Assembly (NCBI RefSeq): GCF_024448895.1
Contig: NZ_JAMOIC010000022.1
Location: forward strand, 1-64,000
Origin: Stutzerimonas stutzeri
Lineage (GTDB): Bacteria; Pseudomonadota; Gammaproteobacteria; Pseudomonadales; Pseudomonadaceae
Reading direction: 5' to 3'
DNA length: 64,000 bases
In this document: in pieces, positions 26,589 through 35,055 of the stretch
How the letters are laid out: every line of letters begins with the position of its first letter
How positions within the stretch are numbered: the first letter of the stretch is position 1
Program-made: the position numbers and the translations under genes
The notes under the pieces: model-generated
What the model saw: the letters and a program-made list of their open reading frames with translations, nothing else
The model's database searches: none
What the model was told of the DNA's origin: nothing

Positions 26589-27371
26589 ATGTCGAAACGC
26601 AATACTCCGCAACGCCGCCATGCCATTCTCGCCTTGCTGACCGAGCAGGGAGAGGTGAGCGTTGACGCGTTGTCGCGGCGTTTTGAGACTTCTGAAGTGA
26701 CCATCCGCAAGGATCTCGCCGCGCTTGAGAAGAACGGCTTGTTGCTGCGACGTTACGGTGGTGCCGTGCCATTGCCGCAGGAATTGATTGGCGACGGCGT
26801 ACAACCGGTATCCCTCTGGAAGCAGGCGATCGCCCGAGCGGCTGTGAGCTGCATCCGTGAGCACGCCCGCATCATCATCGACAGTGGTACCACAACCGCC
26901 GCAATGATTCCCGAGCTTGGCCGTAAGCACGGACTGCTGGTGATGACCAATTCCCTGGGCGTGGCCAATGCGTTGCGCGAGTTGGAGCACGAACCTACGC
27001 TGCTGATGACCGGCGGCACCTGGGATCCGCATTCGGAGTCATTTCAGGGACAGGTGGCGGAACAGGTGCTGCGTTCCTATGATTTCGATCAGCTGTTCAT
27101 TGGCGCTGACGGCATCGACCTTCAGCGTGGCACTACCACCTTCAACGAACTGCTTGGCCTGTCGCGGGTCATGGCCGAAGTGGCGCGGGAAGTCATCGTG
27201 CTCGCCGAGTCCGACAAGATAGGTCGGCGCATCCCTAATCTGGAGTTGCCCTGGAGCGACATCCATACCCTTATTACGGACGACCGCCTCACCGCCGAGG
27301 CGCGTTCAAGCATTCAGGCCCGCGGTATCAAGTTGATCTGTGCGGCCGTCGAAACCCATCAGGAGACCTGA
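26589..27371 (+). CDS. glmR: DeoR-family transcriptional regulator, GlmR type
   Basis: Sugar-phosphate-responsive repressor beside glmS. The 260 residues have the N-terminal DeoR HTH ([27 protein letters not shown] split around 24-50) and a C-terminal ISOCOT sensor fold ([32 protein letters not shown]). It ends 2 bp before glmS, so the two are one operon; GlmR probably responds to an amino-sugar phosphate. The start codon abuts an inverted repeat and lacks a clear Shine-Dalgarno sequence. Confidence 0.9.
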   Translation: MSKRNTPQRRHAILALLTEQGEVSVDALSRRFETSEVTIRKDLAALEKNGLLLRRYGGAVPLPQELIGDGVQPVSLWKQAIARAAVSCIREHARIIIDSGTTTAAMIPELGRKHGLLVMTNSLGVANALRELEHEPTLLMTGGTWDPHSESFQGQVAEQVLRSYDFDQLFIGADGIDLQRGTTTFNELLGLSRVMAEVAREVIVLAESDKIGRRIPNLELPWSDIHTLITDDRLTAEARSSIQARGIKLICAAVETHQET

Positions 27372-27373
27372 AT

Positions 27374-29224
27374 ATGTGTGGCATCGTTGGCGCCGTCGCC
27401 GAACGCAACATCACTGCAATTCTGCTCGAAGGCCTCAAGCGCCTCGAGTACCGAGGGTACGACAGTGCGGGTGTTGCCGTTCTGGATGCCAGCGGACAGC
27501 TTCAGCGCCTGCGGCGTTCAGGCAAAGTCGCTGAGCTGGATCAGGCTCAGCAGGACGAGCAGCTGACCGGCCGCCTGGGCATTGCTCACACGCGCTGGGC
27601 CACCCATGGCGCACCCTGCGAACGCAACGCCCACCCGCATTTTTCCGGTGCCGATCTTGCCGTGGTGCACAACGGCATCATCGAGAACCATGAGGCCTTG
27701 CGTCAGCAGCTCAAGGGCATGGGGTACGTATTCACGTCCGATACCGATACCGAGGTCATCGTCCATCTGCTGCACCACAAGCTTGGCGAGAGCGGCGACT
27801 TGACCGTTGCGCTCAAGGCCGCGGTGAAGGAGCTTCACGGTGCTTACGGTTTGGCCGTCGTCAACGCCAAGCAGCCGGATCGCCTGCTTGCGGCCCGCAG
27901 CGGCAGCCCACTGGTGATCGGGCTTGGTATGGGCGAGAACTTTCTTGCGTCCGACCAGCTGGCGCTGCGCCAGGTCACCGACCGTTTCATGTATCTGGAA
28001 GAGGGCGACATCGCCGAGATCCGTCGTGAAAGCGTGCAGATCTGGGATGTTGGCGGCCACGCAGTGGAGCGCGAGAGCGTGCAATACCACGAGGGCGCTG
28101 AAGCGGCGGACAAGGGTGAATATCGCCACTTCATGCTCAAGGAAATCCATGAACAGCCCAAGGTCGTCCAGCGCACCCTCGAGGGCCGCCTGGGCGATCA
28201 CCAGGTGTTGGTTCAGGCCTTCGGCCCGCAGGCGGCCGAACTCTTCGCCAAGGTGCGCAATGTTCAGATCGTGGCCTGTGGCACCAGCTACCATGCGGGC
28301 ATGGTTGCCCGTTATTGGCTGGAAGAACTGGCTGGCATTCCCTGTCAGGTAGAGGTCGCCAGCGAATTTCGCTACCGCAAGGTAGTGGTGCAGCCGGATA
28401 CCCTGTTCGTCACCATTTCCCAATCCGGTGAAACCGCAGATTCCCTTGCAGCGTTGCGCAATGCCAAGGCCCGTACCGAAGGGGAAGGGCGCTACCTTGC
28501 GAGCCTGGCGATCTGCAACGTTGGCATAAGCTCGTTGGTGCGAGAGTCCGATCTGACGCTGCTCACTCAGGCTGGTCCCGAGATCGGCGTAGCCTCCACC
28601 AAGGCCTTTACCACCCAGCTGGTAGGTTTGCTGTTGCTGACACTATCGCTTGGCCAGGTTCGCGGCACACTGGCTCCGGCACTGGAGGCCGAACTGGTGG
28701 ACGAATTGCGTCGACTGCCGACCCGTCTGGGAGAGGCTCTGGCGATGGATACGACGGTAGAAAAAATATCCGAGCACTTCGCCGAGAAGCACCACACCCT
28801 GTTCCTCGGTCGCGGTGCGCAATACCCGGTGGCGATGGAAGGTGCGCTCAAGCTCAAGGAAATCTCCTACATCCATGCCGAGGCCTATCCGGCTGGCGAA
28901 CTCAAGCACGGCCCGCTGGCGCTGGTCGACGCAGACATGCCGGTGGTTACGGTGGCACCGAACAATGAGCTACTGGAAAAGCTCAAGTCCAACCTGCAAG
29001 AAGTGCGCGCCCGTGGTGGCGAGCTGATCGTGTTTGCGGATCGCGAAGCGGGCATCGAGGACGGCGAGGGGACCTTCATCGTCAGCATGCCGCACATTCA
29101 TGACGTGCTGGCGCCGATTCTCTATACCCTGCCGCTGCAGCTTCTGTCCTACTACGTGGCGGTACTGCGAGGCACGGACGTCGACCAGCCACGCAATCTT
29201 GCCAAGTCGGTAACGGTGGAGTGA
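27374..29224 (+). CDS. glmS: Glutamine:fructose-6-phosphate aminotransferase (isomerizing)
   Basis: Makes glucosamine-6-phosphate from fructose-6-phosphate and glutamine, the first step to UDP-GlcNAc. The 616 residues begin MCGIVGAV, where Cys2 becomes the N-terminal nucleophile. An N-terminal class II glutaminase domain ([17 protein letters not shown]) and two SIS isomerase domains ([18 protein letters not shown]) follow. It ends with the conserved LAKSVTVE tail, whose DNA is the Tn7 target. It is a few residues longer than the usual 609-611. Confidence 0.98.
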   Translation: MCGIVGAVAERNITAILLEGLKRLEYRGYDSAGVAVLDASGQLQRLRRSGKVAELDQAQQDEQLTGRLGIAHTRWATHGAPCERNAHPHFSGADLAVVHNGIIENHEALRQQLKGMGYVFTSDTDTEVIVHLLHHKLGESGDLTVALKAAVKELHGAYGLAVVNAKQPDRLLAARSGSPLVIGLGMGENFLASDQLALRQVTDRFMYLEEGDIAEIRRESVQIWDVGGHAVERESVQYHEGAEAADKGEYRHFMLKEIHEQPKVVQRTLEGRLGDHQVLVQAFGPQAAELFAKVRNVQIVACGTSYHAGMVARYWLEELAGIPCQVEVASEFRYRKVVVQPDTLFVTISQSGETADSLAALRNAKARTEGEGRYLASLAICNVGISSLVRESDLTLLTQAGPEIGVASTKAFTTQLVGLLLLTLSLGQVRGTLAPALEAELVDELRRLPTRLGEALAMDTTVEKISEHFAEKHHTLFLGRGAQYPVAMEGALKLKEISYIHAEAYPAGELKHGPLALVDADMPVVTVAPNNELLEKLKSNLQEVRARGGELIVFADREAGIEDGEGTFIVSMPHIHDVLAPILYTLPLQLLSYYVAVLRGTDVDQPRNLAKSVTVE

Positions 29225-29250
29225 ATTCGCCTCGCTGACCCAGCGGTCGC
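29190..29250 (+). other. attTn7: Predicted attTn7 site at the 3' end of glmS
   Basis: Tn7-family TnsD proteins recognise the last codons of glmS and direct insertion about 25 bp beyond the stop. The C-terminal peptide [11 protein letters not shown] is intact here. No Tn7 end repeats or tns genes are seen; the next genes belong to an iron-signalling module. Confidence 0.5.
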
Positions 29251-29263
29251 TTGTGCGCCGATC

Positions 29264-29290
29264 ATTGGCTCCCTACCCAAGGGCGCCAAT
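29264..29290 (+). terminator. Possible terminator hairpin after glmS
   Basis: ATTGGCTCCCT and AGGGCGCCAAT form an 11-position stem with one mismatch and a 5-base loop, 40 bp after glmS. No T run follows, so termination would be weak or factor-dependent. Confidence 0.45.
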
Positions 29291-29299
29291 GTCTGCAGT

Positions 29300-29318
29300 T
29301 GTAATGGTAATGATTCGC
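29300..29318. promoter_or_regulatory. Fur-box-like site upstream of the first ECF sigma gene
   Basis: TGTAATGGTAATGATTCGC matches the classic 19-bp Fur box GATAATGATAATCATTATC at 13 positions. It lies about 64 bp before the sigma-factor gene, where iron-starvation sigma genes normally carry Fur control. Confidence 0.6.
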
Positions 29319-29381
29319 GATTAAGGTGCTGGCGGTCGTCATGTTGAGTCATGGCGTTTTTCACGCTTGTCTGCCGAGCCG

Positions 29382-29906
29382 ATGCAATTGTCGTTATCTG
29401 ATGCGGATTCCGTTGTTCCCCTGGGTGTGTTGTACGACACATATCATGGTTGGCTGCATCGCTGGTTGAGGCGGTCGGTCGGTTGTTCGCACCAGGCAGC
29501 GGATCTGGCCCAGGATACTTTCCTGCGATTGCTGGTGCGTGGCCAGCCGGTCAGCGATCGCGCACCCCGTGCCTTGCTGGTGCGAATTGCACGTGGATTG
29601 GTGATCGATCACTGGCGTCGTGATGCGCTGGAGCGCGCTTACCTTGATGCGCTGACGCAGCTACCCGAGTCGAGCCATCCTTCGCCCGAAGTGCGCCATG
29701 AGGCGTTGCAGTGTCTCGAGCGGATCGCGCAGCTGCTCGATGGCCTCAAACCTGCAGTGCGTGAAGCCTTTCTGCTCTACCAGCTCGGTGGGCTGAACCA
29801 CGATGAGGTGGCGCTGGAACTGGGCGTGTCGAGCCGTACCGTCGAGCGGCATGTGGCGAGCGCACTGCTGCATTGCTATAGGGCGTATTTCGAGCCACGG
29901 ACGTGA
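29382..29906 (+). CDS. FecI-type iron-starvation ECF sigma factor, module 1
   Basis: Extracytoplasmic-function sigma factor expected to transcribe the TonB receptor gene downstream once released by its FecR partner. The 174 residues contain a sigma region 2 (AADLAQDTFLRLL) and region 4 HTH (NHDEVALELGVSSRTVERHV) of the FecI group. The ATG at 29382 is chosen; an in-frame TTG at 29367 would add five residues. A Fur-box-like site lies upstream. The stop overlaps the fecR-like GTG by 4 bp. Confidence 0.9.
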   Translation: MQLSLSDADSVVPLGVLYDTYHGWLHRWLRRSVGCSHQAADLAQDTFLRLLVRGQPVSDRAPRALLVRIARGLVIDHWRRDALERAYLDALTQLPESSHPSPEVRHEALQCLERIAQLLDGLKPAVREAFLLYQLGGLNHDEVALELGVSSRTVERHVASALLHCYRAYFEPRT

Positions 29907-30832
29907 AGCCAGATAGCGAGCGGCTACCAGAAGCCATCATCCGCGCCGCTATCGAGTGGCAGATGCAGCTGCGCATTGACGGGCAAAGCGCCAAGCTGCT
30001 GAAGCAACTGGACGACTGGTTGCAACGCGACACGCGCCATCAGCTGGCCTGGCAACGCTTGCAGCAGATGGAAAGTCTGTTCCACGACACCCAGTTGCCC
30101 GCTGCTGCCCATGCCATTCCGCTGTTGCAGCACGCCGAAGCTGATCTGGGTCGACGCCGCACAGTGAAGCTGCTGGGCCTTGGCATTGCGACGGGCAGCG
30201 CGGCGCTATTGGCTCCGACAGTGATGCCTGGGTGGCGCGCTGACCTGGTCACGTCCGTCGGAGAGCGTCGACGGTTGGAGTTGGGCGACGGCGCCGAAGT
30301 AATGCTCAACACGGGCAGCGCTCTGGACCATGGCGGCGATGAGCTCATCCTGCGAGCCGGTGAGGTCATGGTTGACGGCGAAGAGTGGCGCCTTCTCTGC
30401 CGTTTCGCCCGTTGCGAAGGCCGGCAAGCCCGGATGCACGTGCGCGAGCGTGATGGTCTCAGCGAGATCCGGGTCGAACGTGGCGAAGTGTTCGTAACGG
30501 CCGCGTCAGGGCGCCGCGTGATGCACGCGGGCGAGGCGCTGAGCGTTTCGACGAGAGGGATGACGCCGCTTGGCAGGGGGGCCATCGATCCCTTCGCCTG
30601 GACGCGCGGCTTGCTCGTGGCCAGCGATATCCGTCTGGACGACTTTCTCACCGAAGCGGGGCGCTACCGTCAAGGTTGGCTGGGGTGCGACCCGGCGGTG
30701 GCAGAGATACGGCTGTCTGGGGTGTTCCGTCTGGATGAACCCGATCTGATGCTGCGCAACATCACCCACCTGCTGCCTGTGCAGATTGTCGAGCGCACCC
30801 GTTGGTGGGTGCGCGTCGTGCCGGTCGCCTGA
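29903..30832 (+). CDS. FecR-type anti-sigma/sigma regulator, module 1
   Basis: Inner-membrane regulator that passes the signal from the siderophore-loaded receptor to the sigma factor. The 309 residues have an N-terminal cytoplasmic DUF4880-like segment (AAIEWQMQLR, QLAWQRLQQME), a membrane segment near 92-108 (LLGLGIATGSAALLAP), a FecR domain (VTSVGERRRLELGDGAEVMLNTGSA split over about 114-140) and a C-terminal STN-like region. Its GTG start overlaps the sigma gene stop (GTGA). Confidence 0.9.
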   Translation: MKPDSERLPEAIIRAAIEWQMQLRIDGQSAKLLKQLDDWLQRDTRHQLAWQRLQQMESLFHDTQLPAAAHAIPLLQHAEADLGRRRTVKLLGLGIATGSAALLAPTVMPGWRADLVTSVGERRRLELGDGAEVMLNTGSALDHGGDELILRAGEVMVDGEEWRLLCRFARCEGRQARMHVRERDGLSEIRVERGEVFVTAASGRRVMHAGEALSVSTRGMTPLGRGAIDPFAWTRGLLVASDIRLDDFLTEAGRYRQGWLGCDPAVAEIRLSGVFRLDEPDLMLRNITHLLPVQIVERTRWWVRVVPVA

Positions 30833-30859
30833 GCACTCTTCGAGCTTAAAGGCGAAACA

Positions 30860-30888
30860 GAAAATAATCTGTCGGACTTTTTCGTCTC
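30860..30888 (+). promoter_or_regulatory. Candidate FecI-type ECF promoter before TonB receptor 1
   Basis: GAAAAT (30860-30865), a 17-bp spacer and CGTCTC (30883-30888) lie 28 bp before the receptor ATG. These resemble promoters of iron-starvation sigma factors (GAAAAT / CGT-type). AAAATAATC recurs before the second receptor gene at 44949. Confidence 0.5.
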
Positions 30889-30915
30889 ATCCGGTTAGGG
30901 AATATCAGCCCTTCA

Positions 30916-33306
30916 ATGGATCTCGTCATGCGTCGTGCCAGCCCCCTCTCGATTCCTCATCCGCCCCGTCCTCTATCCGCAGCGATTTACTTGGCGCTGG
31001 CTTTGATCAGCGGAACAGCCAGTACGACGCTGCAAGCCGCCTCGCCGGCTTCCGTTACTGTTGCCCCCGGCATTCCGGCCGGGCCTCTCGAGCAAGCGCT
31101 CAGCACTTTTGCAGAGCGTGCGGGCATTACCCTTTCGTACTCTCCAGCGCTGGTCCGCGGTTTGCGCAGCCCGGGCGTGGAAGGCGGCGGGTCGCTGGAC
31201 GATGGCTTGACGGCATTGTTGGACGGCAGCGGCCTGCGCGCGCAGAAGACCCCGTCCGGGTATGTGGTAATGCTGGTCGAGTCTGACGCCAGTCTCCAGC
31301 TCGCGCCTATTACCATCAAAGCCACAGCGGTACAGAGCGCCTTCGCGCCGGTGCAGGGATATTTCGCCTCTAACGCCAGCAGCGCCAGTAAGACGGATAA
31401 GCCCATCCTGGAAACTGCCCAGAGCGTGAGCGTGGTGACCGCCGAGCAGATAGGCGACCGCAAGGTGAACAAGGTCGAAGATGCCGTCGCCTATGCCGCG
31501 GGTGTTCGGGTCGGTGGCTCAGGCCTTGATCCGCGCTTCGATACCATCAACGTCAGGGGTTTCGAGACCACGCAGTCTGCCGACTTCCTTGACGGCTTGC
31601 GCCAAGCGGGCAGCGGCTGGCTTGCTTTGCCTTCCATCGAAGCCTATAGCCTCGAGCGCATTGAAGTGCTCAAAGGCCCGGCTTCGGTGCTTTACGGTCA
31701 AATCAGCCCGGGCGGGATGGTGAACCGGGTAAGCAAGCGGCCAAGTCTTTCGGCAAGAAACGAAGTGGAGATCCAGGCCGGCAGCTACGACCATCGTCAG
31801 GGGCAGTTCGATGTGGGCGGCAAGTTGGATGAAGCGGGCGATGTGCTCTTCCGCGCCGTCGGCGTCTATCGCGATGCGCAGTACTCTATCGAGCAGATGG
31901 ACAACGACACACGTCTGTTGGCACCTTCGCTGAGTTGGCAGATCGATCCGGACACCAGTCTGACCCTGCTCGCCCAATACCAGGAGCGGCAGACTGCGGC
32001 CTCGCCAATGTTGTATCAGGACGGCGAACGCCTCACTGACTTCTGGCAGGGCGATGAGTACTTCGACAAGCTTGAGCAGCGCAAGTGGTCGGTCGGTTAC
32101 GAGTTCGAACACACCTTCAATGAAGCCTTCACCCTGCAGCAGAACCTGCGATATGGGCAGCTGGATACTACCAATCAGTATCTGGATATCACGGGCGTCA
32201 CGGATGGTCACATTCTCAATCGCGCGACCGCGGGGAGCTACGAGGACATGTCCTCGCTGTCCACCGATACGCGCCTGGTGAGTCGCTTCGCCACTGGCAA
32301 CCTGCAACACACCCTGGTCAGCGGGGTGGATTATGCGTGGCTCGATACGTCGCTGCTGTACGCCAGTGGTGAGGCACCATCCATTGATCGAGACGCGCCG
32401 GATTACCACCAGCCCGTTGCGCGTCCCGGCGATGTGCTGGTCGACCGAGATGGACTGGAACATCGCGCCGGCGTGTACCTGCAGGATCAAATCGAGATCG
32501 ACCGGTGGCGTCTGTCCGCCGGACTGCGCCGCGACTGGGTGCATGCGCGCTCCAACGGCTATCAGTTCGGCAGTGAGATCGAACCCACCAAAACCAGCGA
32601 TTCAGCCACTACAGGACAGGTCGGCGCGCTCTATCTCTTCGACAGCGGCCTGGCGCCTTACGTCAGCTATGCAACTTCATTCCAGCCTGAGACGGGCTCC
32701 GATGCCAGTGGCGGACGCTTCGAGCCGACCGAGGGTGAGCAGTACGAAATCGGGCTCAAGTACCAGCCGCCGGGCAGCAGCACCATGCTGACCGCTTCGC
32801 TCTATCATCTGACGCAGACCAACGTGCTGACGCGCGATTTGGTCAACCCGCTGTACAGCGTACAGACTGGCGAGCAGGTTTCCCGAGGCCTCGAACTGGA
32901 AGCGATTTCCGACCTGACTGACAGCCTGCGCATGACCGCCAGCTACAGCTTCAATGATGCCGAGGTCACCAAAGACACGGATTACGAAGGCAATGCGCCA
33001 AAAAACGTACCGCGCCACCTGGCGTCGCTGTGGCTGGATTACCGTTTACCGTTCGGATTAGGCTTCTCTGCCGGTACGCGCTACACCGGCAGTACCTATG
33101 GCAATGGTGACAACACCGTGAAGAACGAGGACTACACATTGTTTGATGCCGGCGTGCATTACGACTTCGAAGGCGATCTGGACGGCGTGCGACTGGCACT
33201 GAACTCACGCAACCTGACCGACAAGCGCTATATCAACTGTCAGGACGGCTATTGCTACCGCGGCGAAGCGCGCAGCGTCGTCACCAGCCTGAGTTACAGC
33301 TGGTGA
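30916..33306 (+). CDS. TonB-dependent ferric-siderophore receptor with signalling domain, module 1
   Basis: Outer-membrane transporter and transducer. The 796 residues begin with a signal peptide (cleavage after about LQAAS, near 43), then an STN signalling domain (about 50-115, PAGPLEQALSTFAERAGITL), a plug domain (ETAQSVSVVTAEQI, LERIEVLKGPASVLYG) and a 22-strand barrel ending in aromatic Trp. The C-terminal NLTDKRYINCQDGYCYRGE pattern is typical of FhuA/FoxA-type receptors for hydroxamate siderophores. An alternative ATG is at 30928. The exact siderophore cannot be read from sequence. The stop overlaps the next gene. Confidence 0.92.
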   Translation: MDLVMRRASPLSIPHPPRPLSAAIYLALALISGTASTTLQAASPASVTVAPGIPAGPLEQALSTFAERAGITLSYSPALVRGLRSPGVEGGGSLDDGLTALLDGSGLRAQKTPSGYVVMLVESDASLQLAPITIKATAVQSAFAPVQGYFASNASSASKTDKPILETAQSVSVVTAEQIGDRKVNKVEDAVAYAAGVRVGGSGLDPRFDTINVRGFETTQSADFLDGLRQAGSGWLALPSIEAYSLERIEVLKGPASVLYGQISPGGMVNRVSKRPSLSARNEVEIQAGSYDHRQGQFDVGGKLDEAGDVLFRAVGVYRDAQYSIEQMDNDTRLLAPSLSWQIDPDTSLTLLAQYQERQTAASPMLYQDGERLTDFWQGDEYFDKLEQRKWSVGYEFEHTFNEAFTLQQNLRYGQLDTTNQYLDITGVTDGHILNRATAGSYEDMSSLSTDTRLVSRFATGNLQHTLVSGVDYAWLDTSLLYASGEAPSIDRDAPDYHQPVARPGDVLVDRDGLEHRAGVYLQDQIEIDRWRLSAGLRRDWVHARSNGYQFGSEIEPTKTSDSATTGQVGALYLFDSGLAPYVSYATSFQPETGSDASGGRFEPTEGEQYEIGLKYQPPGSSTMLTASLYHLTQTNVLTRDLVNPLYSVQTGEQVSRGLELEAISDLTDSLRMTASYSFNDAEVTKDTDYEGNAPKNVPRHLASLWLDYRLPFGLGFSAGTRYTGSTYGNGDNTVKNEDYTLFDAGVHYDFEGDLDGVRLALNSRNLTDKRYINCQDGYCYRGEARSVVTSLSYSW

Positions 33307-34157
33307 TTGCCGTGGATTGGCTGCGAAGCGCAGCAATCATCCTGAGTGCCTTGCTGTTGAGCGGCTTGAATATCGCTCATGCCGAGCCGGTGACGCTGGA
33401 CGGTACCGAGCAGTGGATGATGAAAAGTGCCGAAGGGCGCGACTACCGCATCATGATCAGCCTGCCGGAGGGCGAGGTGCCTTACACCGGCGGCTATCGA
33501 GTGATCTACCTGCTCGACGGCAACGCCTATTTCCCGGCCTTCCATGCCGCCAAGCGTGCCCAGGAGCGCATGCAGTCGACAATAATCGTGGGCATCGGCT
33601 ATCCGAGCGATACGCCGCTGGACTTCAAACGGCGGGCCTTCGACCTGTCGCCGCCTCAACCCGCCGAGCGTAACGATCCCCCACAAGGTGGCCAGGATCT
33701 GTTCCTTGATTTCATCGAAAAACGCCTTATGCCTAAAGTGGACGAGCGCTTCAAGGTCGACCAGGACCAGCGCAGCCTGGTAGGACACTCCTTTGGTGGC
33801 ATGTTTGGAATCTACGCACTGTTTACCCGCCCAGCATTGTTCCAGCATGTTGTGGCGATCAGCCCGAGCCTCTGGTGGCGCGACCGCTATCTGCTGGAAC
33901 ATGAGCGCGCCTTCACCAAACGGGCCCATGACGGGCAGCTGAACCTGATTCACCGTAGCCTGACGATGTGGGCTGGTGATCGGGAAATGCCCCAGGAAAT
34001 CCAGGATGTACGTGCGCTCCAGTTGCGGCTGCAGGATCTGTCGCAGTACGGGTTGCGTGTCGACTTCCAGATCGAAACGGGCGAGGACCATATGTCGGTG
34101 CCGTTCCGTGTTCCTACCCGAATATTGGAAGAATTGGTCAGTACTCGACGGTTCTAA
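33303..34157 (+). CDS. Periplasmic alpha/beta hydrolase, siderophore-esterase-like (IroE/BesA family)
   Basis: Putative esterase D-type hydrolase that could open an imported siderophore to release iron. The 284 residues start with a likely signal peptide (LRSAAIILSALLLSGLNIAHA), followed by an esterase domain with the nucleophile elbow GHSFGG (about 160-165), the YLLDGNAYF motif and the late His in GEDHMSVPF. The GTG at 33303 overlaps the receptor stop (GTGA), so the two proteins are made together. Substrate is inferred only from this linkage. Confidence 0.82.
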   Translation: MIAVDWLRSAAIILSALLLSGLNIAHAEPVTLDGTEQWMMKSAEGRDYRIMISLPEGEVPYTGGYRVIYLLDGNAYFPAFHAAKRAQERMQSTIIVGIGYPSDTPLDFKRRAFDLSPPQPAERNDPPQGGQDLFLDFIEKRLMPKVDERFKVDQDQRSLVGHSFGGMFGIYALFTRPALFQHVVAISPSLWWRDRYLLEHERAFTKRAHDGQLNLIHRSLTMWAGDREMPQEIQDVRALQLRLQDLSQYGLRVDFQIETGEDHMSVPFRVPTRILEELVSTRRF

Positions 34158-34491
34158 GAGATCGACCTACTACAGGACCGGGCGCTATTGCTGTCAGGAA
34201 ACTGGATGAATGGGCGCTCGTCAGTTGGTCGTCTACCACATCTACGCTTCTGGCATCAGCGCGACCCCGGTGGCGTAGCGCGGCGACTGGCAGATCGGCT
34301 CGGCGAAGCCTCACGTTGAGACGGTTCATTCCAGCGAGACTTTTTAGCTGTCCGCGCCTTGCCGGCGGCAGCGATTATCGAGTGAGCGGCGCTGGGGTCT
34401 GTTCAAAGCCGGAACATGGTTTTCGCGGATCTGTTCGGTGACCATGCGACCGTCCTTGGGCAGACACCGTGCAGATAATGGCGGGGTAGTG
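34158..34491. other. Gap of 334 bp between convergent genes, no gene seen
   Basis: The space between the esterase gene and the heme oxygenase gene holds only short open frames without family resemblance and without ribosome sites, such as a 37-codon frame from 34206. No strong terminator was found for either convergent operon. Confidence 0.5.
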
Positions 34492-35055
34492 TCAGGGCTG
34501 TGCTGTTGCGAGAACGCGCAACTCTTGTTCTGCGGCGCTCAGGAACTGTTCGAACGCCAATTGGACGCCGGCCAACAACTGATCGCGGTCAGTCGTCTCG
34601 GCTCGCTGCTCGAAATGCTCCAGGAACCGCGGCCACAGCGGGACTCCTTCGCCGTGACTGAGATACTGCAGCGGGGAGCCCGTGCCGCCGTTGCGAACAC
34701 GTTGAGACAGCACGCGCCCGCCCAGTCGCGAGCCCTCCAGCACATAGGCAACGCCCCAGTACCAGCCTTCGTCAGTACACGGCTTCAGGCTCAGCGGTGC
34801 CGGCAGCGCGATCTGCAGCGACCGCAGGTCTTCGCGTAATGCCGCACTTCGACGCCGTGCGGGCCAATCCGGCAGCAGGTGAATTATCCCGCCCTGTTCG
34901 AGTGCCGCTTCCAGGCCGAACAAGGCCGCGGCGTGCGCCCGCAAAAAACCGCCATAGTCATGCCGATTGCTCAGGTCGAAGCGGGAGTATGCGGCGTCGA
35001 CTTGCTCATGCCAGGGCGCGCTCGTCTCGCGAATCCATTGACGCATGGATGTCAT
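34492..35055 (-). CDS. bphO: Biliverdin-producing heme oxygenase
   Basis: Opens heme to biliverdin, the chromophore of the bacteriophytochrome in the same operon, releasing iron and CO. The 187 residues have the likely heme-ligand His16 (APWHEQVD) and the family stretch YVLEGSRLGGRVLSQRV. It is the last gene of the operon; its ATG overlaps the hybrid kinase stop (TGATG). bphO lies upstream of bphP in several other pseudomonads, so its end position is unusual. Confidence 0.93.
   Translation of the reverse strand: MTSMRQWIRETSAPWHEQVDAAYSRFDLSNRHDYGGFLRAHAAALFGLEAALEQGGIIHLLPDWPARRRSAALREDLRSLQIALPAPLSLKPCTDEGWYWGVAYVLEGSRLGGRVLSQRVRNGGTGSPLQYLSHGEGVPLWPRFLEHFEQRAETTDRDQLLAGVQLAFEQFLSAAEQELRVLATAQP

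Noticed and set aside
29225-29381. Possible Tn7-type element at attTn7
   Set aside because: No Tn7 end repeats, target duplication or tns genes are visible; the iron module genes are ordinary.
34206-34319. Short 37-codon frame in the gap after the esterase gene
   Set aside because: No ribosome site, no family resemblance, and within chance for this GC content.
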